From Mesorhabditis belari (taxonomy: Eukaryota; Nematoda; Chromadorea; Rhabditida; Rhabditidae), in NCBI GenBank assembly GCA_958450365.1, contig CAUEEP010000883.1, positions 107,001 through 171,000 of the forward strand: a stretch of DNA of 64,000 nt, read 5' to 3'. The notes beneath the pieces were generated by a model, which saw only the letters and a list, made by a program, of their open reading frames with translations, was not told the origin of the DNA and did not search any database. Shown piece after piece: positions 43,919-55,500 of this stretch; the stretch's first letter is position 1, and each line of letters begins with the position of its first letter. The position numbers and the translations under genes were made by a program.

Positions 43919-44854
43919 TTAATTTTTTTGAAACTATTAATCAAAAGAATATCTAAAGCAGCAAGAGTTAGAACTTGATTCCCCGAGCACTAATTCACTT
44001 AGATTATCATTAGAATTTAGTATACTGGACTCAACACGACTACACTCAAAAAGAGGAATTAATCTTTGCTAAAGTTGAAACGGAAATTATTTTTTTTGAA
44101 ACGATTACATTGAAAAACTTTAAAAACAAGTTCTTTAAGCAAATAGTTCACGAATCACAAAAAGGAAATCACTTTTCCTATAGCGGAACTTGGCATTTCT
44201 CTGTCGGATATGCTCCTCTCAAAAAAAAAAGCTGACAAATGAGGAAACGGGCTAATTGAAAGGGGAACAATGATTACATTCATTCATTAAACTCCCCTAA
44301 AAACTAAAACTATTGAAATTGTAAATTGAATAGATATTAACATTAAAAGCTAGTAAACGATCAGATCAATTTTGAAGCTTTTTCGAAAAGTTATAGTAAC
44401 TTGGCTTTAACTTGGCTTTTAAGCAAATTTTCTGAAATCTTTGCTGTACAAATGTTTGCTGTTTTTGCTAATGTGTTAAAGTCAAAAGAAAAAGATTTTT
44501 GAAAAGTTTTATTTCAAAATTGACTCGACCAGCTCTTGGGTTTTGCCGTTATATTTTCCAGTTTTCGATTAGCTTTTCGATTAGCTAACTTTGTTTAAAA
44601 TTTAGCTAATCGCTAAGTTTCAATCTAAACGCACTCTAAAGGAGTACCCAGTTTTGCAATTATAAGTTCAAATTACTGAAAATCTTCCTCTTCTTCCGAA
44701 AAAAAATGACAAATTTGAAAATGGGGAAAATTTGAAAATCTTTTCTTTAAACCAATCGAAAATTTAATCTTTTGCAATAAGTTATGGCATTTTTTTAATT
44801 ACCCTAAAGTCTCGAGTATAAGTTCTGCCTTAATTTACATTCGCTTTAATTGCT
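43919..44854. other. Intergenic, no gene seen
   Basis: Contains the second copy of a 110-base direct repeat (43937-44070); otherwise AT-rich without motifs. Confidence 0.4.
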
Positions 44855-44887
44855 TTGAATTTCTTTTTGTTGGGTTTTTATACATTT

Positions 44888-45130
44888 TTATTATTGTTCT
44901 TGGAGCGCGGGATACTACAGGGTGACAGCCTATCACCATTGCTATTTGTTATGTGCATGGATACACATCCAGACGATAGTGTTGAAGAAGACGCTGGAAA
45001 GCATCTCTTTCGACCGTCGACGTGGACTTTGGCCGGATGAAGAGGCCAGGGAGGGATCCATAAGACTGAGCACCGGAGAGGAGCAGAGCGGACGCGCCGA
45101 GCCACGCCCGGAGCAACAAGTAACAGCATA
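44888..45130 (+). pseudogene. Non-LTR retrotransposon reverse-transcriptase fragment
   Basis: Encodes ERGILQGDSLSPLLFVMCMD, the palm-adjacent GxxQGDxLSP motif of non-LTR reverse transcriptases, then out-of-family sequence richer in GC than its surroundings. No catalytic YxDD block or endonuclease was found. Clade uncertain. Confidence 0.75.
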
Positions 45131-45179
45131 AAATTACTATAATCCTCAATAAATTTACTTCTATTATTGTTCTTAAAAA

Positions 45180-45255
45180 GCAAAAAAGTTAAGCTGCAGC
45201 GGGGTTCGAACCCTCGACACACCGCACCGGAGACAGCCGTCAATTCGCATGCGAA
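45180..45255 (-). ncRNA. tRNA-like 3' half beside the RT fragment
   Basis: On the minus strand GAGGGTTCGAACCCCGCTGC resembles a T arm and acceptor end, followed by TTAACTTTTTT, a pol III-type stop. No box A at the right distance, so a SINE or tail fragment is likelier than a gene. Confidence 0.35.
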
Positions 45256-46257
45256 AACCAAACAGAACTTATACTCGCGACTTTAGGGTAATAACTAATG
45301 CTCGAGATAATTAAACCAAATTTTGAAACAAACTTTTTATAAACTCCTTGTTTAAAAGTTAAAATTTTACCTCGAAATCTAGCGTAGTTTTTGCGAAAAA
45401 TAACTACACTTTGATACAAAATAAAAGAGAAAAATCACTTGAATATAAGCAATTTGAAAGCTATTTTTGTTTTTTGAGTGTTTTGTTTGAAAAATTGAAG
45501 TTTCAATTTTGAAAAACTCGAAATGGAAGAGCCAATTTTCAAGCGAAAGCCTTTTCTCTTTTAAATTTTATATTGAAAAGCCTAAGTAGCTTTAGTGAAA
45601 AATAAATGTTCTTGTTAAAGGAAAAAATTGGAAATGAAAATCGAGAATTAAACTTTGAAATTTTTGATCCACTTTCGACTACCAGATTTCAATGCAAAGC
45701 GGGAATTACGGAAGAAAGCGCTATAGACTTATCCTAAGCGCTATAGACTTATCGATTCTAGCGGGGATTGAGAAAGTTTCAGACAGGCAGGATAAAGGGG
45801 AGAGAAAAGCCAGCAGCAAAGCCAGCAAAGAAAGGAAAAATTCAGCCAGAAAAGTCAGCAAAGCCAGCAAAGGAAATGAAAATGTTCGATGGATGAAAAA
45901 ATAGGGAAAGAAGGGGGTTAGAGGTCTGAAAGTCTGACAAGGAGGAGAAGAAAAAGAGGCAGAGGAGAAGGTGCAGCGCCTTCTCTGAACTGGAATCCCC
46001 CATCCAAAAAGATCTCTCACAAATCCCTTTCAGCGAATAAATCGAGATTCCAATCTTATCGATTGGGGAAGTGATGGGGCAAAGCAGGAGAGATCGTATA
46101 CTGTTTACAGTATCTTTACGAGATAATGAAATTGATTGTTTCAAAATTGAGCTAACACAGCACAATATCAAGCCTCTTTGCATACCCCAAAAAGTTCGTT
46201 TGCCAAAAACAGTCCCTTCAAAAAAGTTTTAAAAGTTGTGTCGGTGGCAGCTACAGT

Positions 46258-47170
46258 AACCCGCTTACTGTCTGTCTGTCTGTCTGTCTTTCTGTCTATC
46301 TTTCTGTTTCCGCCAAATTTTTTGCGCAACTTGCCATAACTTTCTTCTAAGTTGGTCAATCTTTATGATTTTGGTTTCATTTTGTTGCACTTATTGAGAT
46401 CTACAAAGTTTGCTTTCTTTAAGAAAGTCTTTTAAAGCTTTCTTTAAGAAATTTCAAGAAGCGAGTTGTCAATAATAACAGATTTAATCCTTTTCCTCTA
46501 TAGAAATCTATCTTTATGTCAATAGTTAAAAGATAAAGCACAAAAAGTTTCGTATATAGTTAAATTTTAACTGAATACCTAGAGTAAGTATTGTAGCTTC
46601 ATTGATCGTTTTAGAAACGATGAATCGATCGACAAATGGTTTATTTTATGGAAAAGCTTTCTTTCTTTTTTCTAAAAAATGCTTCTAAAGTAGTCTAAAG
46701 TCTTTTAAAGTTTTCTTTAAGAAATTTCAAGAAGCGAGTTTTCAATAATAACAGATTTGATCCTTTTCTTCTATAGAAATCTATCTTTATGTCAATAGTT
46801 AAAAGATAAAGCACAAAAAGTTTCGTATATAATTAAATTTTCAAATCTATTCACTCAGTTTATCTTTCTCTTCTAAGAATGAGAATTTATTTACAAATTT
46901 GCATCATATCAAGCAAAAATTTCGGGATAGGCTAATTTCCGCAATTTTATTTGCTTGCCATAACTTTCTTCGAAGCCGGTCAATCTTTATGATTTTGATG
47001 TCATTTTGTAAATCTCAATAAGTGCAACAAAATGACATCAAAATCATAAAGATTGGTTCACTTAGAAGAAGGTTATGGCGAGTTGTGCAAAAAATCAGAC
47101 AGACAGTAAGCGGATTACCGTAGTTGCCGTTGACAAGGCAAAAATTTGGCGCAAAGTAGCGACTCGCCGT
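46258..47170. mobile_element. Large dispersed element with CTGT tract and CATAACTTTCTTC arms
   Basis: Starts AGTAACCCGCTTACTGTCTG, has GCCATAACTTTCTTCTAAGT arms, and a central part (46490-46870, with an internal 180-base direct repeat) found inverted at 57470-57770. Ends near AGCGGATTACCGTAGTTGCC. Confidence 0.75.
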
Positions 47171-48284
47171 AGTTTTTGGTTGAATTAAGCCTCGTAGTTA
47201 GTGTTTTTTTTTTTGAAACAATGTGCGTGTTTCAAAAATAGATGGACCAAAGCAGCAAAAATCAGACTAATGCTTGTTGATGACCTGGCTTTGTTGTTTT
47301 GTTGTTTTGTTGGCTTTGTTGTTTTGTTGGCTTTGTTGTTTCTCTCTAAATTTTACTAAAAATTATAAGCTTCTTTGATTTTCTAAACAGTTACCCAAAC
47401 ACAGTTTATCGAACTTTTTGAAAGTTCGTGAAATACCTTGCACGATATTAACAAGAAAAACAAGAAAACAAGATTGAAAAAAGTTAATGTATCAAAGAAA
47501 GAAAAATGGTTAAACAAGAAAAGAAGGAAAAACGTTTTTTTGAAAGGTACGGTAGTCCGGTTGTTCTAGTAAAATGATTGTTTTTTCAGATCTTTCAAAA
47601 GTTCTACTAAAAGAATCGGTGAAGAAGCGAACGGTGGGCAAGTTAATGCATCAAAGGGGCAAAAAGAGGTGGTGAGTTGAAAAAAAGAGAAAGAAATAGA
47701 GCCGTTCCCTAATGGAAACAGGCTCTCCACTCATTCTATTCTTCTCCATTCGATAATTACCTTTTTTTCCTCTCTCCGATAGACATGGCAACATAAAAGC
47801 ATCAAAACTTTGAAAGAAGACATTAAGGTAAAGAACATTTGAAATTTTATTCGAATTTAATTTGTTCCACTGGATTTTATAGCTTGCTTATCATAAAATA
47901 CTATAATTTATAACTTGTTAGCTCTGTTTATTGCTTAAGCAGATATTGAAATAATGGAAGCAAAAAATTTTTGGCCCTGAAACCATAAAATCACCGTTTT
48001 TCAGAACTTGAAAAAAAGCTGAAAAACTGAAAAAAGCTATTGACAAGAGTTTAAAGAATAACAAGTGAAATTAACAATACTTTGTTTGACTACTGTAAGG
48101 ATGATTTGGCTTGCGTTGCTTTGGTAGCCCCAATTTTGAAACAAACAATTTGCAAAGAGTACTCATGCTGGAATAAACGATATTTGATCCGTCAACGAGT
48201 CTCTACCGGTCCCGACAAACAGGGATACTGTAGTCCTTGTCTCTTTTCTCACTAGAGTTGCTGTAGTACAGTATGCTGAGGAAA
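47171..48284. other. Intergenic, no gene seen
   Basis: TTTGTTG repeats at 47290-47342; otherwise AT-rich. No exon-like segment. Confidence 0.4.
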
Positions 48285-48768
48285 AGTATTCATCTTCTAC
48301 TACAAGTGCCATTTTTAAAGTCAGCTATAGTGCCTAAATCTCAAAGCCTTGTAAAAGTTAGCATGAGAAAAACGAATAGTGCCTACTACCTGAACATCGC
48401 TTTAAGATTAGGTAATCGTTTCAAAGTCGCCAGGCTGACAAGAAACGCTCATTATCTTAACCACTCAAAAATCACAAAGAAAAAACTGGCAAATATCAAA
48501 TGCATAAACATTGATTCGACAGAACAGACAAAACAAATGAGTAGTAATTGATTTCTAATAGATGCAATTTTCTTTTTGTAGGTTCCATATTTTGCAGTTG
48601 TTCCATTCAATTTGTGGAGATGTCGGGAGTCATTTTGTTCTCCCAAACACTCTTCGATTCCTTGCTCAAGCCAAAGTCTTTGCTAGATCTAAATCCAAAG
48701 CAATGAAACATACCAAACATCAAATGGTTTAGCCATTAAGTTAGACAGGAAAAGTTACGGTGAGCGCT
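48285..48768 (-). repeat. Kinase downstream flank, duplicated at 15295-15760
   Basis: About 470 bases starting roughly 15-20 bases after the kinase stop codon; inverted relative to the copy at 15.3-15.8 kb. The open frames in it have no recognisable product. Confidence 0.8.
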
Positions 48769-48780
48769 AAATTTCACAAC

Positions 48781-51700
48781 TCACTTATCGTATTTGCTCT
48801 TGTTGGCGCTGGACGAACGGCGGCAAGTCTTTTCAAGCGATCGGCGGATCTAAAAAAGATGTAATGGACAGATATTACGGTAGGTACTAGAGCTGTTCAG
48901 TTGCCGGTCTGATAGGTGTACAACGGAAAAATCAGATTTGACCACTTCATGTAGCAAGAAATCCTGAAAAAGTAGCCGTTGAAGTGGTCAAATCTTGCGT
49001 TTTCCCTTGTACACCTATTGACAATCAAAATGAACAAGTCCAGTAATCACTCAATACCTCGGTCATCGTCACCCGTTTATCCGGGTTCTCCGAAAAGCAC
49101 TTCTTCAACATTACATCTCTCGCCACCATTGGCATCATGTCCGGCGCTGGTAAACGATTCCCCTTCTTCACCTAAAAGAAAGCAAAGTTGGATGCCTAAT
49201 ATTGATCTTTACAAAAACTAAAGAAAACTCAAATCACTCACATAGACGTTCACCTCTTGGACGGTCATTTCAGCGTAGGGAATCGCTCCATTCTTGAAGA
49301 TTTCCCACATCAACACACCAAACGAGTACACGTCGGTCTTCGTCGAGTATGAGCCATCCTAAAAGTGAACATCGATGTTTCAGCTCTTGAATTTTAGTGT
49401 TCTTTGGCATAAAAGTATTCGCAGAGCTATCTTTCATCCAATTTCCCATACTTATAAACCAAAAGAAAAGCTACCTTCAACGTCTCGGGGGCTAACCATC
49501 GAATAGGCAATCGCTGTTTGAGATCCTTGATCTTGTATCGAGCCTCCCGGTCGGCCATCTCCCTCGACAAACCAAAGTCCGAGATTTTCACAATCTCATT
49601 CGACAGCAAACAGTTCCTAAAAGCATTTGCTAAGCAAGTAGCAAAAAGTTGTACACTTAACACTTTAAAAGACGAGAAACAGTTCAAAAAAAGCAAGGAA
49701 TAAGCCTTTACCTTGCGGCCAAATCCCGATGAATGCATTCATTCTTGTGGAGATACTCCAAGCCACAAGACGCATCACAACACATATTCAGCTAAACAAA
49801 GCAAGCTTATCATTTAAAATTATGCACCAAACCTTTTTGATTGCCGAAATCTCGGCTCCTTTCTTCTCGAGATACTTGTCAAGCGCTCCCCCGTCCACCA
49901 GCTCCATTATCAACATGATCGGCTCTAGAAAACACAAAATTTAATCACATTTGAAACAGAGCTCACCCATAGCGATGGCGACTCCATGAAACTTGACAAT
50001 GTTCTTGTGCTCGTAGCGACGCATGATGCGAGCCTCTTTGCAGATCTCCTTGATCGCCTGAACAAAAATCTTGCTAAAACGAAGCAAACATTTAGATAAA
50101 CTCTTTTCAACAATCACAGTTTTAAAATAAAACATGTTTAGGATGATAGCATGCTTCAAAAAATGGCCCCTAAAGATCAAGCAATTTTTTGTTGTTTGTT
50201 TTTTGTTTTTTTGTTTTTTGTTGTTGTCGTTGTGTTTGTTGTGCAATTGATTTTTGGAAAAATCTCAACAAATGGCTGCTTTGGTTCGTCTTTCGCTCAA
50301 GAACTTTTCCACTATTAAAACTTATCCGTGCCAGTAATTTTGTTAAGTTAAGTGTTATCTATTTGTGATGTTATTGTTACCTATTTGTTACATTATTTTC
50401 ATGTTGTCTCTGTTTAATTTTGTTAATTTAGAAAATTGGAAATAGCCAATGGAGCAAAGAAAGAAGTCTACACTAATGGAAGTTGAATATTAAATGCAAA
50501 TTTGCGAGTGGCCTTACCCTCCAATTTTTTTCCAAACGCTAACTCAACCCACCGTTTTGCTCATCTCCTTTCCCTTGTGCACTTTGGCGGCAACTTTGAT
50601 TCTGTCTCCGTTTGCAAGCGTCATATAGCCTTCGTACACTCCGCCAAACGCACCCTCGCCAAGGAGACTGCCCAATTGAATCTAAAAGTAAACAATTCGA
50701 CAACGAATATGCTTTGAAACTGTCAAGTTTCAAATCGCATAGCAATCAAACTCGTACTTGATCATGATGTAGCTCCCAATCTTGTTTTGGGACCGGAGTG
50801 ACCAGCAAAGCTCCACTACCCTCCGTCAATGGTACCTAAGGTTATGCAAGGTTTAAGAAAAACACTTGATCAATTTACAACTTTTCTTTTAAAATCAAGT
50901 ACTATCAAGCTATCAAATTTTTAAACACACCTTTCTCGTCTGATGAAAGCGCACCAAATCGTCAACATTGTCGAATCTCTCCTTTCCAATGCATACTTTG
51001 CCATCTAAAATGCTTGAAGTTGCACAAAAATTGAAGAAAAACAACCACCAGAAGTCTTGTTGATGATGAAATGACGAGCTTTTCCCAACCAAAAAACGCT
51101 CAACACTGCCTTCAAACCTTGGCCTTGCATGGGCTCTGTCTAAAAAAATAAAAAAGTTAAGAAAAATTAAAGTTAGACACACCTGTCGCACGAGGAATTG
51201 CCCTTTTTCTTTCAAAAGAAGGGTGATGTCTTCTCTGAAAAGAAAGAAATACATAATCTTTCAACAAATAAGCAAAAATCAAGCCTGGAGGCTATAGATT
51301 TAACATAAAAGCATTTAAAGAGCTTCGAAAAGTTAAGAACTAACTTATTAAATCTCATCAAAAGCTCACCTAGGCAAAAGCCCGTGAAACCAGACCTCGT
51401 GTTCGACACCGTCCGGTATTCCCGAGAGACTTTTCACTAAAACAATTGAAATTGTGAAAAAAAAAAACTATAGGTTTTTAAGCCTAAAAGGCCTAGAAGC
51501 TGGTCTACCTAGAGGTAGACAAGCTTATTTTAAAGGTTCTCCCAAACTGAACTTGTTGTTTTAGTGAAAAATTTAAATTTCAACATTTAAGTAGTTCAAA
51601 ACAGGGGTGGGACAAATGCAACCTTTTTTTTGCGCACCTGGACATTTGCGCACCTTTTTTTTGCTGGAAAAGGCCTTAGGAAAGGTCGTAGAGCTTCAAA

Positions 51701-52100
51701 AATGTTTTCATAGAAGGGAATCGTATGCATAGATTCAGAATTTCGACAAATCAGACCTCGCTGACACGTCAAATTTGGGCTAAAAGGCAAAAACTACGCA
51801 ACTTAACGCTTTTCCGCAGTTTTTGCCTTTTAGCCCAAATTTGACCCAAAAAAAAGTCGCATTTGTCCCACCCCCTTCAAAAAACGTAACTATGACCTTT
51901 TATAGAGCCTAGAATTTTAAAAAAAAGTTATTTGAAAGGACCTTCTTAGCTCAAAAACCTCTTAGCTCAAAAATTTCAAATCGCAGTTCTCAACAAGTGC
52001 AAAAGATACAGGACAAAAAACACAATGTTTCAAAGCACTCACCGATAAAATTTACGGAACTGGGCTTCTTTTGACTTCTTTCTTTTGACTTGACGGCCAT
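48781..52100 (-). CDS. SH2-domain non-receptor tyrosine kinase, Fer/Fps-like
   Basis: Fourteen exons in coding order: 52043-52100, 51370-51436, 51183-51234, 51049-51139, 50931-51004, 50758-50835, 50553-50681, 49967-50057, 49833-49924, 49712-49791, 49475-49616, 49242-49358, 49058-49171, 48781-48849; 1254 nt, 417 aa plus TGA. The SH2 domain runs from WFHGLL (residue 35) to about residue 123, with phosphotyrosine-binding Arg58 in FLVRQ. The kinase domain starts near residue 141: glycine loop GEGAFGGVYEG, ATP-site Lys173 in VAAK, catalytic HRDLAARN (265-272), SDFGLSRE with Asp284, and PIRWLAPE. All catalytic residues are present, so it should be active. The domain order SH2-kinase without an F-BAR region, and the length, match the large nematode-expanded group of short Fer-like cytoplasmic kinases, many of which are germline or sperm expressed in C. 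elegans. The basic tail ends SSSANKSKYDK. The last intron-to-stop exon and both flanks relate to a repeat at about 15.2-15.8 kb. Confidence 0.95.
51604..51875. mobile_element. Palindromic MITE, GGGGTGGGACAAATGC ends, in kinase intron 1
   Basis: Close to 7562-7948 but with a shortened right arm. It lies in the 605-base first intron of the SH2 kinase gene. Confidence 0.8.
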
Positions 52101-52189
52101 TTCTTGTCGTAGATTAAGATTTGAATGAAGTGAAGAAAAACGACGAGCAGAGCGAAGAGAAATGAAAAATAAATAAAGAAAAAGATTTT

Positions 52190-52330
52190 CCTTCTTTTAA
52201 ATTCCGAGATTAAATGCAAATTCACCAATTGGAGCTTCATTTGTTTTGCATTTTTATCGTACTTTAAAGTGCATTTAATTGTACTTATTTAAATTTAAAT
52301 CTACTGTATTTTCAACTACTACACTGTACT
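52190..52330 (-). promoter_or_regulatory. Kinase 5' flank, duplicated at 15170-15285
   Basis: Lies 90-230 bases upstream of the kinase start codon, so it probably includes the 5' leader or promoter. It is conserved in the second copy: CACTTTAAAGT, a palindromic core, is unchanged. Regulatory use is inferred. Confidence 0.5.
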
Positions 52331-52438
52331 ACAAGTTTACTGTATTATATTGTAATATGTACTTGTAGTCTTAATTCTATTTTGCAATTGTTTAGACTAG
52401 TTTTTTTTGTTGTGCAACCTTTTCCTTTAGTAGAAATT

Positions 52439-52444
52439 TTTATT
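52439..52444 (-). terminator. Putative polyadenylation signal AATAAA
   Basis: AATAAA on the minus strand about 110 bases after the stop codon of the lustrin-like gene and about 340 bases before the kinase start. It suggests that the two genes have separate mRNA ends. Position and hexamer are seen; use is inferred. Confidence 0.45.
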
Positions 52445-52554
52445 CAAACACTCTATGGGAAATCTGTGCTATCACAATCAAATGGTCGAAAAGAATGCCC
52501 GCTTTTGGAAAGTTCGTTCGTTAGAAGTCGAGGCACGAAAATTCGAGTTATTCC

Positions 52555-55500
52555 CTAAGTCCGACAGCAAACGAAATGCCCGATTTTCGTGCTCATCAAG
52601 CATTTGTTGTGCGTCAACGGGCAAGAGTCGAGTCCCGGTGGATGGCATTCGGGGAACTGAAAATGAAAAAAAATACTTCAGAAAACTCAAGCACTGCTTT
52701 GAATTTGTACTTTTCATCGACTTTTTTGGGCGCTCTAAAGTTCCAGCTAAGCTTTAGAGCTTCAGCTAAGCTTTAGAGCTTCAGCTAAGCCTAGATCTTA
52801 CAAGGGAACCTTCCCAAGTTACCCGCGAGTTACAAGATGTGGTTTATATGTATATCGTCAGTGTTTTGATCTTTGTTCTAGCTCTCTTTGTCCTAGATTC
52901 TGGCTCCAATTTTTGAAACTAAGCACGACTACAATTGAACTACTTACGGTAACATCTACAGAGTCATGGGTACGATAGTCGAGCCAAACTTGTATCAAAA
53001 ACTTTGCTACGGCCGTATTACAAAAAAAATGATATTTTAAAAACTAATGTTTCAACTTAAAACATTACCAAAGTATTAGGCTATCCAGAAAGTCTTTTCT
53101 TTCCTTTTCTTTCCTTTTCGTTCCATTTACTTTCGTTGAAAGCACAAATTCACTAATTAACCTACATAAATACCGTAATAGTACATCTCTCGTACAGTCG
53201 CGTGGTCGAAAATGTTTTTTAGTATTTAGTTTTTTTCAAAAAGCTCGTCTTTTCAAAAAAGCTTTCAAAATCTCTGAATTTCAGCTATTTTTTGATAAAT
53301 AAGCAAGTAAAAATGCGTGTTTTACGTAAAAAAATCTATAAAAATCAAAAATAAATAATTTTAAACCCGTTTTAATGTTATTTTACAGAAAAATAATTAG
53401 TCTTTTTAATTAAATAAATTGGTAAATTTGTTGTTTTGTTTTGTTCAATTGGTAAATTTGTTATTTTTCAATAGAAGTACGAAAAAGAACGAAAAGCTTA
53501 ATAAAAGTCGACCGGGAATTAATTTATTTTGCCTTAATCTACGTTCAGCAAAATGTGTAATCATCTATTACAGGTATTACGGTGGAACTTGATGTATTTG
53601 AAAACATGGCATCGTTTGAAATAAGAAGTTTCAACCTGAAGATATAGGAAATGAAAAGATGATCGAGAATCAATTGATAGCACCAATTCTGGTCAATTTT
53701 ATATTTGTGATCTATTCATTATAATTAAATTTTTTAATTTCATCTTATGCTTTCCTCTTTTTAATCATTTTAATCATTTTCCTATCATAATGATAATAAT
53801 AATACTTTATTCAAACGATAAAGTGAAAGAAATCATAGAGAAATGCACAGTGATTACTTAATGATCTCAAAAAGTTTACCAAATTCGATGCCCAAAATGC
53901 CGAATTCGATGCGAATAAGCCCAAAAGCTGGACCAATTCAAAAACTTTTTATATCAAAATGTAGAGGAGATCTTCAGCTTTCGAATAATACTCATATACC
54001 GTAAATACTGTAATAGTACCGCACCCCCATAATGACGCCGGAGCGTTGCGTAGTCTAGCTTTGAACGAGTGTTTCTCGACACTGGTTTATGCTACAATGC
54101 GCGCTTGGGTATCAAAAAATAGCTGAAATTCAGGGCTATTTTTTGATACCAAAGACACATTTTTTGAAAGTACGGGCGCTTTGAAAAAAATGAATTACTA
54201 AAAAAAACTTTTGCGACTACGCGCCTGTACGAGGGGGGTGGGTAATACTGTAATACGACTATTACAGTATTTACGGTATATCTTTTTCTTGATTTCGGTA
54301 TCTTGAGAAATTTACAAAATAGTAAAAACGCGCATTCATAACTGGACAACCCAATAATTAAATTTTAATTTCATCTTATGCTTTACTGTTTCACGAATGC
54401 TTTACTGTTTTTAATATCATAATGATCTCAAAAAGTTTACCGAATTCGCCATCGAATATTCGTGTCCATTCGGACAAGTCGTTTGCTTTTTCGCCGGGAT
54501 TTTTTGTGAGTGAGATGGACGGGGACGACGGACTGAATAAAGGAGTAGATTTGACAAAAATATAAGCTAAGATTCTTTATAGATTGATTAGATTTGTTTA
54601 TTTTTATTTTGTTTTACAACTCAACCCCTTTCATTAGCCTTTCTCAATAGCAAATTAACCGATTTATTTTGAAACAGCCTTTTTTTAAAGTAAGTTTTTA
54701 AGGTTTATTTGTTAAATTAACTTCTAAGAATAGCAAATCAGATTATTTTAGGTTTTAGAAATATGAGATACGACTAAATACGATCAAATTCAAATATCAA
54801 TGACTAAAGGGATGAATTTTTGACAAAATCTTGAAGATGTTGACAATCAGACTGACAAATGAACAGCCTACTGTGTTTTCAAAAGCAAATCCTCGCTCAC
54901 TTACCCGTTCCCTTTAACGAATGCGGTCTATGCCCATCGTTATTATTGGGCAATCGTGGCCGAGCGTTTCTCGTTTGCCCTCCTTGCCCACCCATTCCAC
55001 CATTTTGCGGCGCCAAGCCGTGACCATCACCCGATCGACCCTTTGAGCTTATTCCTAAATTTTGAATAATTCAAATTCTTTATGGTTGGCTTCATTTGAT
55101 CAAAATTCATCAATTTTCACTTAAACTTTCACTCCTTACCAATTCGCTGATTTCCATTCTGCACTTGGCTCGTTGTTGAGCCTCTCCTTGTACCAATTGG
55201 ACCCATGGCTCCTGGAAAGTTGAATAAATCGTTTCAAAACTTTCAAAGCTTTAAATGACATTGTTCTATTCTTTATTTCACTGATAAATTAACAATTATT
55301 AAGCTAGTAAGAAAGTCTTTGCACAGATTTAAACTAGAATTTCTTAAAAATGAAATATAGTCGACGCTCGATAGTAAATCATTTTTTGAGAATCCCTTCA
55401 ATGATTTACTATCGAGCGTCGACTGTACAGGGTGACCAAGAATTATCGCAACAACGTCATATTATGTTATGACGTAAAATAAGAACCATATTGGAACCAT

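Noticed and set aside
52478..52717. 79-codon minus-strand ORF as the coding frame of the last exon of the lustrin-like gene
   Set aside because: Using it would need the preceding exon in another phase, where the exon at 54905-55054 hits a stop. The phase-consistent frame instead ends at 52555 and encodes the lustrin-type cysteines.
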